A DNA stretch of 64,000 nucleotides from Physcia stellaris (taxonomy: Eukaryota; Ascomycota; Lecanoromycetes; Caliciales; Physciaceae), in contig JABSSW010000016.1 in the NCBI GenBank assembly GCA_018902385.1, positions 1 through 64,000 of the forward strand, given 5' to 3'. Shown piece after piece: positions 26,464 to 37,880 of this stretch. The translations under genes were made by a program, and so were the position numbers. How positions within the stretch are numbered: position 1 is the first letter of the stretch; every line of letters starts with the position of its first letter. A model generated the notes under the pieces. That model was not told the origin of the DNA, ran no database searches, and was given only the letters and a program-made list of their open reading frames with translations.

Positions 26464-26871
26464 TTTCGTTAAACGATTTACGACAACGAATATTGAATTG
26501 TACGTTGTTTCGTTTCATGTTTTGTTTTCAAATAGATTTGTCACGAAATTCATAATAATGTCAATTCATTTGAATTTCGATATAGAAAAAAACGATAACT
26601 TTTCGTATGATTTGTGACGAAATGTTTTGTTTTTTTTGCAAATTGCACATGTTTCGCAATATTTTTTTATTTGTGTTCGCATGTTTGAATCATGTTGAAA
26701 TTTTTTTTTTTCGTTCGATCAATAATATTTTCGTCGTATTAATTTCAAAATGCGTTTTATATCGAAATGATTTGCGAAAAAATTGTCATGATTCGTTTTT
26801 ATGACGTTTTTTTTCAAATTCGATGAAACGTACAGACGATTTTCGTGTCACAATATTTCTTTTTCGTCTAT

Positions 26872-27399
26872 TCAAAGCGAATGTGATTTTTCAAAAATAA
26901 TTAATTTTTGTTTCATTTGAATCGCACAAATTTTTTTTTTTAGCAATGAACGAATCAACTCGACAAAATTGTCAATGATTTTATCGTCGTATGTTGCATC
27001 ATGTTTATGAATATGTTTTCGCGCAATCATTTCGTCGATCGATTCGAAAATCGTTGCATTATTCAATATTAATGTTTTTCATTCGTTGATAATCACGTTT
27101 GATATATTTGAAACGTCAAAAAAATCATTCGAAAAATTGTTTTTTTCATTTTTTTCAAAAAATTCGCACGCGAAATTTTCATTTTCGTTGAGTTTGAACA
27201 TCGTTGTTTTGATTTCGCTCACATAAATTGAAAATTCGTTTAAATTCGTTTGTAAAAATTGTCGCAAACGCGTCAAAATTTGACGATTGTTTTCAATTTT
27301 ATTTTCGATAATCGTCATGTGATCAAATCGTTTTGACAAATCGTTCGCAAAATTTTTATTGTCGAGACGATAATCGATGACAAAATTGTAACGTGACAA
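26872..27399 (-). pseudogene. G2 RNase H end and linker to integrase
   Basis: The frame 27399-27079 begins with Y-N-F-V-I-D-Y-R-L-D-N-K-N-F-A-N-D-L-S-K-R-F-D-H, the classical Gypsy RNase H C-terminal signature in which Pro, Gly and Ala positions have changed to Leu, Asp and Asn. The frame 27066-26872 is the linker region, matched by G1 13937-13788. It is interrupted on its upstream side by Z-C at 27411. Confidence 0.85.
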
Positions 27400-27410
27400 T
27401 TTTTGTGTTC

Positions 27411-27596
27411 TGTGACGAGCGTACTATGTGTTGGGACCCTGGTAGGTGTTTGAATTTTATTTTATCACACCGGGATCCGGGCCCGGATTTGAATGACCAA
27501 ACCACAAAAACATATGGCCTGCCAGGTCCCCATATTTCGCGAATTCTGCAGTCTAGAATCCTGTTGTTAACCCATATCATTGCATGGCACCTTACA
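27411..27596 (+). repeat. Unmutated Z LTR
   Basis: It starts tgtgacgagcg like the Z-B LTRs and shares 'tttattttatcaca', 'acatatg' and the 'tcattgcatggcaccttaca' end. It lacks the 30-bp internal tandem duplication seen in Z-B, hence 186 rather than 236 bp. Confidence 0.8.
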
Positions 27597-28318
27597 TTAT
27601 TCTAGACGTTTACAAACACCCGGGGCATGTTTTTATATGTTTTAACCATAGCCTGTAGCAGGCAGTTGGACCGAGCACTGCGAAATGTTGCAGCAGAGCT
27701 TTTCGACCAGGTTCTAGTTTCTAGACCACCACCAACGAATCTCGATTCCTCGTTCCTACACGCCTTTCAGACCATTACACCTACCTCACCGCTCGTTTGT
27801 GATACGCGAGATTAAAGAAGCATTCACAAAAAAGCCGGTTCCGAAAACCCCAAACCAGACCTCAGAACCGTCACGATAACTCAGCATTTCGAACCACCTA
27901 CCTGTTTTGTATAATTTCAGATTCCTGCCTATTTACCTAGCAAATCAGCATTTTTTGTCCCCTGAAACGATCTCGGTGATAGCTTATTTTAAAAGTCACA
28001 ACTTTTTCGAGTCAAAAAAATCAGTACTTTTAAACGATACATCATTCATTTTATTGGAGAACAATTTCGAAATCCTTACCAAATTTCCTAGCAAATCGGC
28101 CGTATAAATCAACCTTCGCGATACCGACGATGCATTGTCCAGAAGCCCAGAAGCGAGCAAAATAACGAGGTCAAAACGAAAGCCGAATTCCTGAAGGCCA
28201 AGCAACGATTGAACGACCTGCGAGAACGACGAGCTCAAAGAGACAGCTATCGAAGCTGCAAGACCTATACCAACACCCCGTGATATCGGTATATTCGATC
28301 CAACACTCATATGTGATA

Positions 28319-29116
28319 TCCAGGAGTTCAATCTATATAGTCAAGTAACAGGCTTTCTGCAACACCTTGAGCACCAGCAAAGTCAACATCAATATCGGAA
28401 GTCAGATGTGCTCGACCTATTGCCCAAATGCCTTCGAGGCCCTGCGTTCGCCTGGTTCAAAACTCAGTCAGATTTTTCACGAATATTTTGCGAGGATTTA
28501 CGGAATTCAAAGGCCTAAAATGTGCGTTTCCTACTACTTCGCTCGAACCTATCGCAAAAATTTTTATTTTCGCATACCTCACATCCTCCGCCTCAATATC
28601 ACTTTTCGTTGAATTTTCCGTTTCTTTTTTCTCGTTTCCATGACACATTTTCTAGAACATACCAAACAAGCCAGTTGTTCGAAAGTGGCCTGCAAGCATT
28701 GCGAGCAGGGCTTCAACTCAAGAAAAAGCTTCAAAAAGCATATCCGCGAGCAACATACTCAGAAATCGGATACCAACTCAAAAATCTCCGAAACCAGAAT
28801 CCACGTACAAAACAAGGAGAAAAAGCAGTCGTTTGATCCGCCTATTCCAAAATATCCGTCTGCAAACGTTGCAAAACGATCTGCAACACCTACATCGATT
28901 TCTGAACCAGTATCACGTCAGCAAAAAAGTTCGAAAATTTTGCCAAATTTCGAAATCGAAATTACACCAAACAATCGGAGATTTTCATCTTTTTGCATAG
29001 CGATCGACGAGGTTTTCACCAAAGCGCGCCGAAATTTTACGTTATCGAAATTAATAATCGAATCTTGCTCCACCATTTTTTTCGAAAACTTTTTCAGAAT
29101 TTTTATCATGGCCTGA
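28319..29116 (+). pseudogene. Z-C Gag-like/C2H2 protein, partly intact
   Basis: One frame (28319-28519) reads F-L-Q-H-L-E-H-Q-Q...Y-R-K-S-D-V-L-D-L-L-P-K-C-L-R-G-P-A-F-A-W-F-K, a Gag/capsid-like segment with the Pro, Gly and Trp that Z-A and Z-B have lost. It stops at 28517-28519. A second frame (28640-29116) carries a C2H2-type finger C-K-H-C-E-Q-G-F-N-S...H-I-R-E-Q-H near 28690-28755, then Ser/Lys-rich sequence. The two frames are separated by a stop and about 120 bases, so this copy is not intact either. I infer a structural role from position after the LTR and domain type; no database match was possible. Confidence 0.6.
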
Positions 29117-29740
29117 AAATCGATATCTTGAGCGAAAATTGTTTCACCGAAGTCGTTTCGAAATTTTCTCGTTTTTCGACACATAGAACCGACATTCAGA
29201 ATCGATGGAGAAACTACCAAAAATCAAACGTTACACCTTTGGCTTCACGTCTGTTTCGTTTCGAACATTTACAAATCATCGAAACCTTATTTGACCATCG
29301 AACGATTTGATCGCATGTTCGTTGAAAAATCGAATTTATTTGATTTGGCCTCAAAACAAATCGTTGCACCGCAATTTTGACAAATGCAATTTTAAAAGCC
29401 CTGGCATCACGTCATATTTTCAACCGACGATTTTATCTGTTTTCAAATCGATCACAATCACATTTGAATACTTCATGTTTGCAGCCAATCGCGTCATATT
29501 TCGATTTAGTCAGGCGTTCGATTTCATTTATTTATTTTTCTCGATTTGTTTCGAAGCGTTTTCATTTCTCGACAGTTTTCGTTCGTTTTCTGCGCAAACA
29601 TCAAAAACGTTTCGTCATTTATCTGATTTATCGATTGAAATCATGTCAAATGTTTTCGCCAGAATTGAAAACCAGGCATTCAAAAGAATCGCTGCAGTTG
29701 AAGGTTTTTTTTTTCATTTTGTTTTGAGAAAATATTGATT

Positions 29741-31028
29741 CTTTTTCGAAAAAGTCATTACTTTGAAAAAATTAAAACATGTTGTTTGTTTGTTGTTTTG
29801 TTCGCTCGTTTTTTTTATTAATCGTTGAGATCTGAAAAAACATTTGTTGCATGTTTTGTTTTATTGTTTAACGAATATTAAAAACTTATTTTTGCAATGG
29901 ATTTCGTTTTGATTTAACACGACTAATCTCGTTTTTTTTTTACTATTTTGAGACTTAGCCGGCTCGATAAATACGAGAAAAAAAAATAACAATACAGTTC
30001 GAAAAACGTATTGGGAGTTGTTAAAAAAGAAAAAACGAATCAAATAATATCGTTTGAAAAAACGTTTTTGGCAATCATTATCTTATTCGACAATACAGTT
30101 TCGAAAAAGCGTATTGCCCGGATACAACTATGACCAAATCACATAATATCGTTTCGAAAAAGCGTATTCTGCAATCATATTAATATTCGATTTTAACCCA
30201 TAAATTGATCAAAAAAACAAATAATGTTGAAAATATTTGATTTTTCGCATAAATCGATTTGATTTTTTGACAAAATAATCAAAATCGAAAATTCGAATTT
30301 GCACTCTTTAATCGAATTTTTTTTTCGATTTTTCGATTTTTCAAATAATATCGTCAATTTTTTACAATCAAACTATAATCAAAAAATATTCGATCGTGAA
30401 TTTCAAAAATATTTGAAAATTTTTGAAACATAAATTATCATGATGTGATTCGCATTTTCGTTCATCATCGCAAAATTCAAACAATTAATATTTTTTTTTA
30501 TTTTTTTATTTTAAATATCGAATTTTCACATCGATGTTTTATTTCGAATGAAAAATTCAAAACGTAAAAATTTTCAAACGTTTTGCGTAATCGCACGTTT
30601 TACAATTCGATTTTACGTCATATTGAAATCAATAAAATTTCGATTCGTTCGTTTTTGCAATTTTCGCATCGATTTCTATTTCGATTTCGCGTTGAAAAAT
30701 TTGTTCGAAAATTTCAAACAACGCATTTTTGAAAAAAAATCGTCAAAAATTTTAGATATCAGAATTTACATCGTTTTGAAAAATCGTTTATAGAAAACTT
30801 CAAACTGAATTCGAAAAATACAGAAAAAAAACAAAACGATTTTTGAAAAAATGTTGAAAATACAATTTCGCAAATATATTTCGCAAATTTTGCAATTAAA
30901 ATTCATTGATATAAATCGATAAAAATTTAAAATTTAAAAACTCGATTTTTTTTTGAAAAATTTACAATTTTTCAAGAATAACGAAATTCAAAACAATAAT
31001 TTGTAATCATTAAACGATTTTTTCAATA
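29741..31028. other. Unidentified AT-rich insert in G2
   Basis: No domain is recognised. A short motif recurs at about 30040-30180: 'aatatcgtttcgaaaaagcg' with variants, three to four times. Homology with the G1 RT region resumes at about 31029 ('catttgacgttttc'). Confidence 0.45.
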
Positions 31029-32887
31029 CATTTGACGTTTTCGACGTGTTATGTATCGTTTTTAAAATAGATAATTATATCGTTCAAATAGACAATGATC
31101 GACAAATCTAATCGTTCGATCAAAATTTTGTTAACGAAACTTTGAAACGTTGCAAATACATTAATGAAATCGAAAAACATAACGATATATTCAAAATGTT
31201 CGTATCATGTTTTGAACGTTGTTTTTCATTCGTTTTTTTAATACGAAATCGATTGTAAATCGTTATCATGTCAAAATTTGTATATTTGCGAATTTTGTTT
31301 AAACGATTCAGATTTTATCGATTAATAATAGAAAATATTTATTTTTGATCGTTAAAAAATTAAAATTTTGTAATTTACGCACAATCGTAAAGTTTCGTTT
31401 TTTTTTAACGAACAAAATCGAAACGTTTGCAAAAAAAATGAAAAATCGAATAAATTCGTTTTTAAATGTTTATTCAAATATGTTCGCAAAATTTTAAATT
31501 CGTTTTCGAACAATGCGTAAATAAATTCATACGATAATTTTTTTTTGATTTTAAATTTATTGCGTGATCGTCGAATTCATAATCAAATAATTCGTATATT
31601 TTGTTTTCATTTGTCATGTCAGCGAATTTTTCAAGATTTCAAATAAAAAATTTTTGATATTTTTTTTTTCATTTTCGCGAAAACAAAGTCGATTTGCGAT
31701 CGTCGTTCAATGTGTACGTCATTCAAATATTTTATTTCGTCAGAAATCATTTGTACGAACATGACGAAAACGTGTTTTTTTTCATTGAAAATTGCGTTGA
31801 TTAGTTTTTTTGATTCGATTTTTTCGATACGATTCGTGATGAAAAGAAATGATTTTACAATCGATGATCACGATTCGATTTTGTCGATGTTTTAATTTAT
31901 ATCGATTTCAAATAATTGTATTCAAAATAAATTTAAAATCATGTTTCAATTTAGATTCGTTTTTAAAAAATTATCGTTAAAAAAACGATTCACGTCGTTT
32001 TCATTTCTGTATTTCGAATTGTACAAATAGACTTCATAAATTCTTGAATGAATTGTTTTTATGATTATTGTTTCGCAATTCGATACGTTGAACGATTTTA
32101 ATTCGAATCGTTTAACAAATTTCTGATTTATTAAATTGATTTTTGTTTTTGAATTCATAACGATTTCGAATTTCAATTTATTTTTTTCGTCAAATGTTTT
32201 ATTTATTTTGATTTTTGTTTTTTTGCATTTGATCGTGCGAAATTTTTTAAAACGACGTTTTGCGTTTTTGATTTCGACAATGAACGTATTGAATTCGTTC
32301 GAATTTGAATCGATGCGATCATTTGTTATTGAATTTTTTTTCGTATCAATTTGATTGAAAATTATCAAATCGATTATTTTTTTGATTTAAAATTTGAAAA
32401 AATTTTCTCGAAAAAAACGATATTCGATTTGATATTTTTACATTTTTTAATATTGCATTTCGATTTATCGCAATCGATGCATTTATCGTTATTCACGATA
32501 TTTTTGTATTCGATTTTGATTCAACGTCATATTTTTTGAATTTGATTGTTTCGCGATTAAAATTGTCAAATTTGAATTTTTATCGTTTTTTCGATTTTTT
32601 CGTCGATTTTTGTTAAATCGACGATTGTTTTTTTCGTTTTCATCGAAATTATTTTCATTTTTTTTGCGTTTGTTAAAGTCGTTATTAATTTTATTTTGAT
32701 TGACATTGCGTTGTTTTTTGCGTTGAAAATTTTCTGATTGTTTGAAACGTTTCAGAATCACGTTTTTATCGTTTTCAATTTCTTGTTCGATTAGAAAGTT
32801 TTGATTATTTTGAATTAAATTCAATACGAAATTCTGTAATTTTATTGTTGATGAAAATTTCATAATTGAATATAAATTCGAAAACAA
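31029..32887 (-). pseudogene. G2 Gag, protease and RT N-terminal relic
   Basis: From the right on the minus strand: an Asn/Lys/Arg-rich Gag segment (32887-32489), then near 32490-32440 a Cys cluster C-I-D-C-D-K-S-K-C-N-I-K-K-C resembling a zinc knuckle. Next is the protease segment (32368-31946) with M-N-S-K-T-K-I-N-L-I-N, the altered D-S-G turn, and then the RT N-terminal region to 31029, which matches G1 15007-15800 base by base in many stretches. No open frame is long enough to be functional. Confidence 0.75.
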
Positions 32888-33523
32888 AACGATGCGATAT
32901 GCATCGTAATTTCTTATTGATTGATTGATTTTTGTTTGTAATTTTTATATTTTTCGAAATTATTCTTCTTTTTGATGAAAATTTTTTTGAAATTTTTTTG
33001 AAAAAATCGACATATTTTTTTCAAATATAGTTCTTTTTTGAATTGTTTTTGATTTTGACATTTCAAAATAACTGTGCAATTAATTTTTTCTTTAGAAAAA
33101 TAACAACAAAAAAGAATTTGATGTTGTCAAAATTCTTGACGTAATCGTTCATTTGATTCATGTCAAATTGATTTTTTATTTTTCAAACGTATTGAGTTCA
33201 TTTTTTATAATTGTTTTCAAAAAATAATTTTGATTTATCGTTCATTATCTTGATATAAAACGATTTTTTTTTTTAATGACAGAAATTTGAACGACTGAAA
33301 ATGTAAATGTAAATGTATTTTGTAATGTTTTCATTCGAACATGTTGTTGTTAAATGTATGTTCGATATTTTTCATGATGATATTTGATTTTGATAAATTC
33401 AAAATAAATTTATTTTCAAAATTCGTGAAAATATTCATATTAATGAAAAGTGTAAACATGCTGTATACACGAATGATGTTAATTTATGAATTATGATAAT
33501 TATTAGAATGTAAAACTCAAAAA

Positions 33524-33816
33524 TATGACATCAAAAATGTATAACAGAAACGATTGTATGATTAGATTAATAATTGCAAAACTAATTATTTTTCAAATTT
33601 TTGTTTATATAGTCAGTCAATTTGTTCAATCGTACACATATTTCGAAATTTATTCGAAAGTATGAATTTGTTGAATTCAATCGAAAATTTGATGTTGACG
33701 TGATCAAACTGATCGTTTTCGTGATTTATCGAATTTCGATGATCGAATTGTTTGATATAATTTTATCGAAATTCGATTCGCAATGTTTTGTTGATTTGAA
33801 TTTTGAATGTTTTACA
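33524..33816 (-). repeat. G2 right LTR
   Basis: It is the partner of 24446-24738 and has the same 293-bp length. Confidence 0.85.
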
Positions 33817-34640
33817 AAATCGTTATCGTCGAATTTCGATTGAATGTTTCATTAAAATTAAATATTGCACAGCAAATGAATGTTACATAATAATTAAACG
33901 AACGTCATCGAATGATGATGTTATCAATTGTTACAACGAATGTTGAACTGCTTGTGATAAATAAATAATTGTTTGATTTTTTATTTGAATGTGTGCAAAA
34001 AAGATATTTACATGTTCGTTTTGCGACGACGTTAATTCTATTGAAATTGTCACGTAACATTTTTTGAAACAGTTTTTAACATAAATGAACGAAACGAATG
34101 ATCGAATACATGATAAATTCGATCAATACAAATGCATATATCGTTTGAAATCATTATCAATCACAAAAATTTCGATCATCGAAATCGACGTGTATTTATT
34201 CAAAAATTGATTGAAAAATTTTTACGAAATTCAAATATCATTAATCAATCGTCAAAATGTATCAAATCGACGTATTGTAAATAAAATGATTGTTCGATCA
34301 ATTTTCACACGAAATTTCGAAAACGTCAAACATTTATTTTCAAAAATGTCAACATATAACATCGTTCGAATCGTAAAACGTTTGATTATTGTATAACATG
34401 TAAAATGAATTTATGCGTGTCATTTGAATGTTTCAAAATTTATCATGATTCGAAAAAAATGTCATACGAATGTTTTGATCAATAGTGAATTTGAATACGT
34501 TTCGAAACATTTGAAAAAATATCGATGATTTCAAATGAATTTCGAATGTAATCATATTTCAATTATTGAATGTTTATATATTATCGAATTTTTTCACTGA
34601 ATTATACACATATACACGTAAATTTGGTGAAGTAATGGTG
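33817..34640. other. AT-rich edge of the left repeat block
   Basis: This is AT-rich sequence with almost no CpC or CpT and no recognised gene. Composition changes abruptly at about 34620-34640, where GG and AG reappear. Confidence 0.6.
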
Positions 34641-34878
34641 GTTGAAGTGGGGGAGGAAGGATCGCGTGAAAACACGCTAAATTTCACTAATTGGATGCGG
34701 AGGGGATGGGAATCACTCGCAATTCATTGTCATTGGGGTGAAGGTTCTTAATGAAGTTCAGGAAGACCTTCCGGTTTATGCCAGACCAACACCTTCCTGA
34801 CCAGCACTGAAGTCGGCTATTAGCGGAGGCGACATCAGCTCTGCAGTCCCTCCCTAACACTCACAATCGTGCCCCAGG

Positions 34879-36069
34879 ATGTCCGGCTATGCTTTCGAAC
34901 ATCCAGACCGGAGGAGGATGATAGACCGGTCTACAATCGTCGAAATTAGTGGAGGGCGCCCACCACCAGTACCATATGAAAAGCCGGAAAGCCCAAGTCG
35001 GCGCGTCGAGTCGCGAAGTGATAGAAGCGGAAGAAGGGACTCGCGATCTAGGAATGGCAATGGCAGGCATAGAGAATACGGGTCGCCTTTGGCAGGAGGC
35101 ACGAGAAACCGGTCAAGAAGCCCATACCAAACAGGTCATAGATCTGACAGCAGAGATCGAGCTAGAAGCCGGTCGCCCAAGAGGCTGCGGCGGAGATCAC
35201 CTTCCTCTTCTCCAAGTCCCAGAAGGCGTGATTCTTCAGGCGAAGAGAAGCGCATACGGAGGAGATCCAGGTCAGCTCTATCTCCTCGCAGTCATCGAGA
35301 TCATCACTACGATTCCTCTAGACGAAGACGCGAAGCGCTAAAATCTACACACTCCTCATCCCCAGACTCCTACAAACGCTCCAAGCGACGTCACAGCAGA
35401 TCACCTCCACCACAAAACCATCGACATAGGTCGCGAGACAGAGTACATCATTCCAAGCATCGCGCCAAACGAGCTCCTTCTCTCTCCCCTGCTCCACCCA
35501 TGCGCTCTAAAGCACCTCTACCCTCTCAGCAAGATGCTTTCGGTGGTAATACCGCCGTAATCAAACCCGACGACCCTCCACCTGTCGAGAAACAGAAGCC
35601 TAATTATGCTCCCACCGGCGCCCTAGCGCGGGAGACGAACACGGTCTCGGGCACCTCTACAGTGTTGAAATACAACGAGCCACCGGAAGCGCGGCTTCCT
35701 CCTGCGTCGGCAGCGTGGCGAATGTATGTCTTCAAAGGCGAGCAAGAGCTGGAGAAATTGGATCTACATACACGGAGCTGCTGGCTGTTTGGCCGCGAGC
35801 GAGCGGTGGTGGATGTTCCGATTGAGCATCCTAGCTGTAGCAAGCAGCATGCGGTCATCCAATTCCGATTCACGGAGAAGAAAGGCGAATTTGGAGACCG
35901 GAAGGGAGGGGTGAAACCATACATCATTGACCTGGACTCGGCCAACGGCACGATGCTGAACGGTGAGAAAGTGGAGGGCAGGCGATACATGGAGCTTAGG
36001 AGTGGAGATGTGTTGAAGTTTGGGGAGAGTACACGAGATTACGTGCTGCTACTTCCACCCAAGCTGTGA
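34879..36069 (+). CDS. FHA-domain protein, SNIP1/Pml1-like splicing factor
   Basis: This is a single-exon gene of 396 aa. Residues about 40-200 are Arg/Ser-rich with many RS and SP dipeptides, typical of splicing-associated proteins. Residues about 278-396 form an FHA phosphopeptide-binding domain with the signature positions G305-R306, S321-x-x-H324 and N356-G-T followed by N361. This order (basic RS tail, C-terminal FHA ending at the protein end) is that of SNIP1 and the yeast RES-complex subunit Pml1, which act in the nucleus in pre-mRNA retention and splicing. The assignment to that family is from known architecture; the splicing role is inferred. The ATG follows a GC-balanced leader with 'ccaggatg', and an AATAAA lies at about 36273. 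It is the first gene inside the GC-balanced island, about 240 bp from the AT-rich block, and shows no mutation signature. Confidence 0.9.
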   Translation: MSGYAFEHPDRRRMIDRSTIVEISGGRPPPVPYEKPESPSRRVESRSDRSGRRDSRSRNGNGRHREYGSPLAGGTRNRSRSPYQTGHRSDSRDRARSRSPKRLRRRSPSSSPSPRRRDSSGEEKRIRRRSRSALSPRSHRDHHYDSSRRRREALKSTHSSSPDSYKRSKRRHSRSPPPQNHRHRSRDRVHHSKHRAKRAPSLSPAPPMRSKAPLPSQQDAFGGNTAVIKPDDPPPVEKQKPNYAPTGALARETNTVSGTSTVLKYNEPPEARLPPASAAWRMYVFKGEQELEKLDLHTRSCWLFGRERAVVDVPIEHPSCSKQHAVIQFRFTEKKGEFGDRKGGVKPYIIDLDSANGTMLNGEKVEGRRYMELRSGDVLKFGESTRDYVLLLPPKL

Positions 36070-36652
36070 GGTGGAATCTGCAGTAGTCACAGGCGACACG
36101 GAGACATCGCTCTGCCCACCTGCCTTTGCCGTTCCGAGAAAGCAATTCCGACACATGACAGCGCTTACCTTGCTCCAATGCTGTGGTCGTAACACTGGTG
36201 AGATCAGTAGCTTCCTTTTCGTCTCCCAATGTGGTTGTCTTAGGCAAATGGGCTTTCATGCCTACTGTTTTCAATAAATTGGTTCGAGATCGCGTAGAGA
36301 TGACAAGCTACTTCCAGCGGCATCTTGCATATGGTCGTATCTTCTTAGAGACTCGATGTGCTTGAATAATTGGGTTTGTGGTCAGTTGTTGATCGTGGCT
36401 TCCCAATCTGCTGAGGATGACGGGGAGATGCCGGTGCCAAGCGGGTACGAGTATTCGTACCCCTACATTAATCTCTAGCCTGATGTGATTGTGAATTCCC
36501 TTATCACTTTGCCCTGCAGTGTTGAGGTTGTACAACCTCGGGCAGCTGCTGACGTGGGACCATCCTCACATACGAGATAAAGCCTGTTACTGAATTACCC
36601 CTCGGGAAAGGACATATTACTTACCATCACCTCGCCTTCAATCATAATAACA
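36070..36652. other. Intergenic region
   Basis: It lies between the FHA gene and the GT25 gene. It contains a possible polyadenylation signal aataaa at about 36273-36278. No other feature is supported. Confidence 0.5.
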
Positions 36653-37880
36653 ATGTCCTCCTTTCAAGCCAGTGAAGGCATGTTCATCATGCTGCGATCA
36701 CCGCGACTGTTCATACCGCCCCTCGTCCTCCTGACATTGATCTCCTTGTGGTACACCACCCTGCACACTCATGTCTCCACCTTCACTGCTCGACATTTCA
36801 GCGCCCACCAAGACTCTCCTCAGTCCCAAGGTTCAAATCACATACAAAATTCAACCCTTGGCGTGAGGAAAGCCTGAGATAAGTCGAGAATCATGTACTG
36901 ACTTCCACTTCCAGTTCGAGAAGGTCTTCGTCCTAAACCTCCCGGAGCGCACAGATAAATTCGACGCGTTCGCTCTCTCCTCATCTCTACACTCCTTCAA
37001 TTTCGACGTCGTGAAAGGTGTGGACGGCAGCCGCATCCTGAACAAGACACTTCCCACCCTGGATGGCTTACCAGCCAAAGAGAAAGCTCGACAGCATAGC
37101 CTAGGCGCCTGGCGTGCGCACCTCAACGTCGCAACGCGCATGGTCTACGAACGTATATCGACCGCTATTGTCTTCGAAGATGACTCCGATTGGGACATCA
37201 ATCTTCGTGCACAGTTGGAGCAATTTGCCCAAGGGAGTCGGTACATCACTTCCTCGTGGTCTGGATCAAAAGATTTGAGGAGCAAAGCCAGTGGAGGAGA
37301 CGCCTACTCACCATATGGAGAAGACTGGGATTTGTTATGGCTCGGTCACTGCGGAGTTGACATCCACCCCTCTGATTCGCGTCAATTTATAATCTCCAAC
37401 GACGCCACCGTTCCTTCTCCCAAACGTCGAGTTAATTACCAAGACATACCTGACCTATCTGGCTATTCAAATTCCACCCGCCTCGTCTTTCGTGCTGGCA
37501 GTGGCGTCTGCCTCTTCTCCTATGCGTTATCATATCGTGGCGCGCAAAAGATGCTCCTTACACAATCAACGCTTACCAAATTCCGGCCGATAGACATTGG
37601 TATCCGGCATATGTGCGGGGAAGTTGATGGTTTCAAGTGCGTTGCGGTCTTCCCGCAGATCATCGATAGCCACAAAGCAGCCGGACACATCGACCGAGAT
37701 AGCGACATCACCGATTTCGACAAGGACCAATTCAGGGAAAAAGGCTATACCAACAATATTGTCAGGAGCACCAGGCTGAATTGGGGACCTCTTCTGGCCG
37801 GGTCGATGGACCAAATTGAGGTACAATTTCCGGAAGACACGCCTGAGATTGTGGGGGACGTAAGCATGAGGCCTGGGTGA
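36653..37880 (+). CDS. GT25-family glycosyltransferase, type II membrane protein
   Basis: Two exons, 36653-36862 and 36915-37880, are joined in phase 0 over a 52-bp intron (gtgagg...ccag, with a ctgac branch-like site), giving 391 aa. Residues 10-35 form a single hydrophobic segment (R-L-F-I-P-P-L-V-L-L-T-L-I-S-L-W), fitting a Golgi-type signal anchor. The second exon starts with V-F-V-L-N-L-P-E-R-T-D-K, the GT25 N-terminal strand. It continues with the S-L-G-A-W-R-A-H block (about 132-139) and the acidic F-E-D-D motif (E158-D159-D160), which in GT25 enzymes binds the metal and nucleotide sugar. GT25 includes bacterial LPS galactosyltransferases and animal collagen galactosyltransferases; fungal members have unknown acceptors. 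The upstream ORF stops within the intron if unspliced, which supports the splice. Confidence 0.88.

Larger units (their letters stand above)
27411..29740 (+). mobile_element. Z-C: nearly unmutated Z-family piece
   Basis: An LTR of 186 bp (27411-27596, from tgtgacgagc to cttaca) is followed by Z internal sequence in the same order as Z-B. For example 'acctagcaaatcagcatt' at 27938 corresponds to 'atttagcaaatcagcatt' in Z-B at 17441. CC, GG, CT and AG are common from 27411 to about 28800, decline to 29700 and are then lost. No right LTR was found, so the copy is truncated or rearranged on its right. It is the best local estimate of the unmutated Z sequence. Confidence 0.75.
24446..33816 (-). mobile_element. 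G2: second Ty3/Gypsy copy, with Z-C inside
   Basis: Two 293-bp LTRs (24446-24738 and 33524-33816) align without gaps and end in 'tgttttaca'. From right to left the internal part shows Gag, protease and RT (32887-31029) and RNase H and integrase (27399-25852), the Gypsy order on the minus strand. The piece between RT and RNase H is replaced: 27411-31028 holds Z-C and unidentified AT-rich sequence, and about 740 bp corresponding to G1 14262-15000 is missing. Possible target-site duplication aaatg/aaatc depends on where the LTR start is set and is not convincing. CpC and CpT are essentially absent outside Z-C. Confidence 0.8.

Noticed and set aside
24441-33821. Target-site duplication for G2
   Set aside because: aaatg and aaatc agree at four bases only if the LTR start is moved by two; not convincing.
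1400-34600. Many ORFs of 60-160 codons as real small genes
   Set aside because: They lie in mutated repeats, lack Gly, Pro and Trp, occur in parallel in several element copies and follow from stop-poor AT-rich sequence.
1-34600. Mitochondrial or bacterial endosymbiont origin of the AT-rich DNA
   Set aside because: Gypsy and LINE domains, LTRs with target-site duplications and the junctions with spliced nuclear genes show nuclear repeats.
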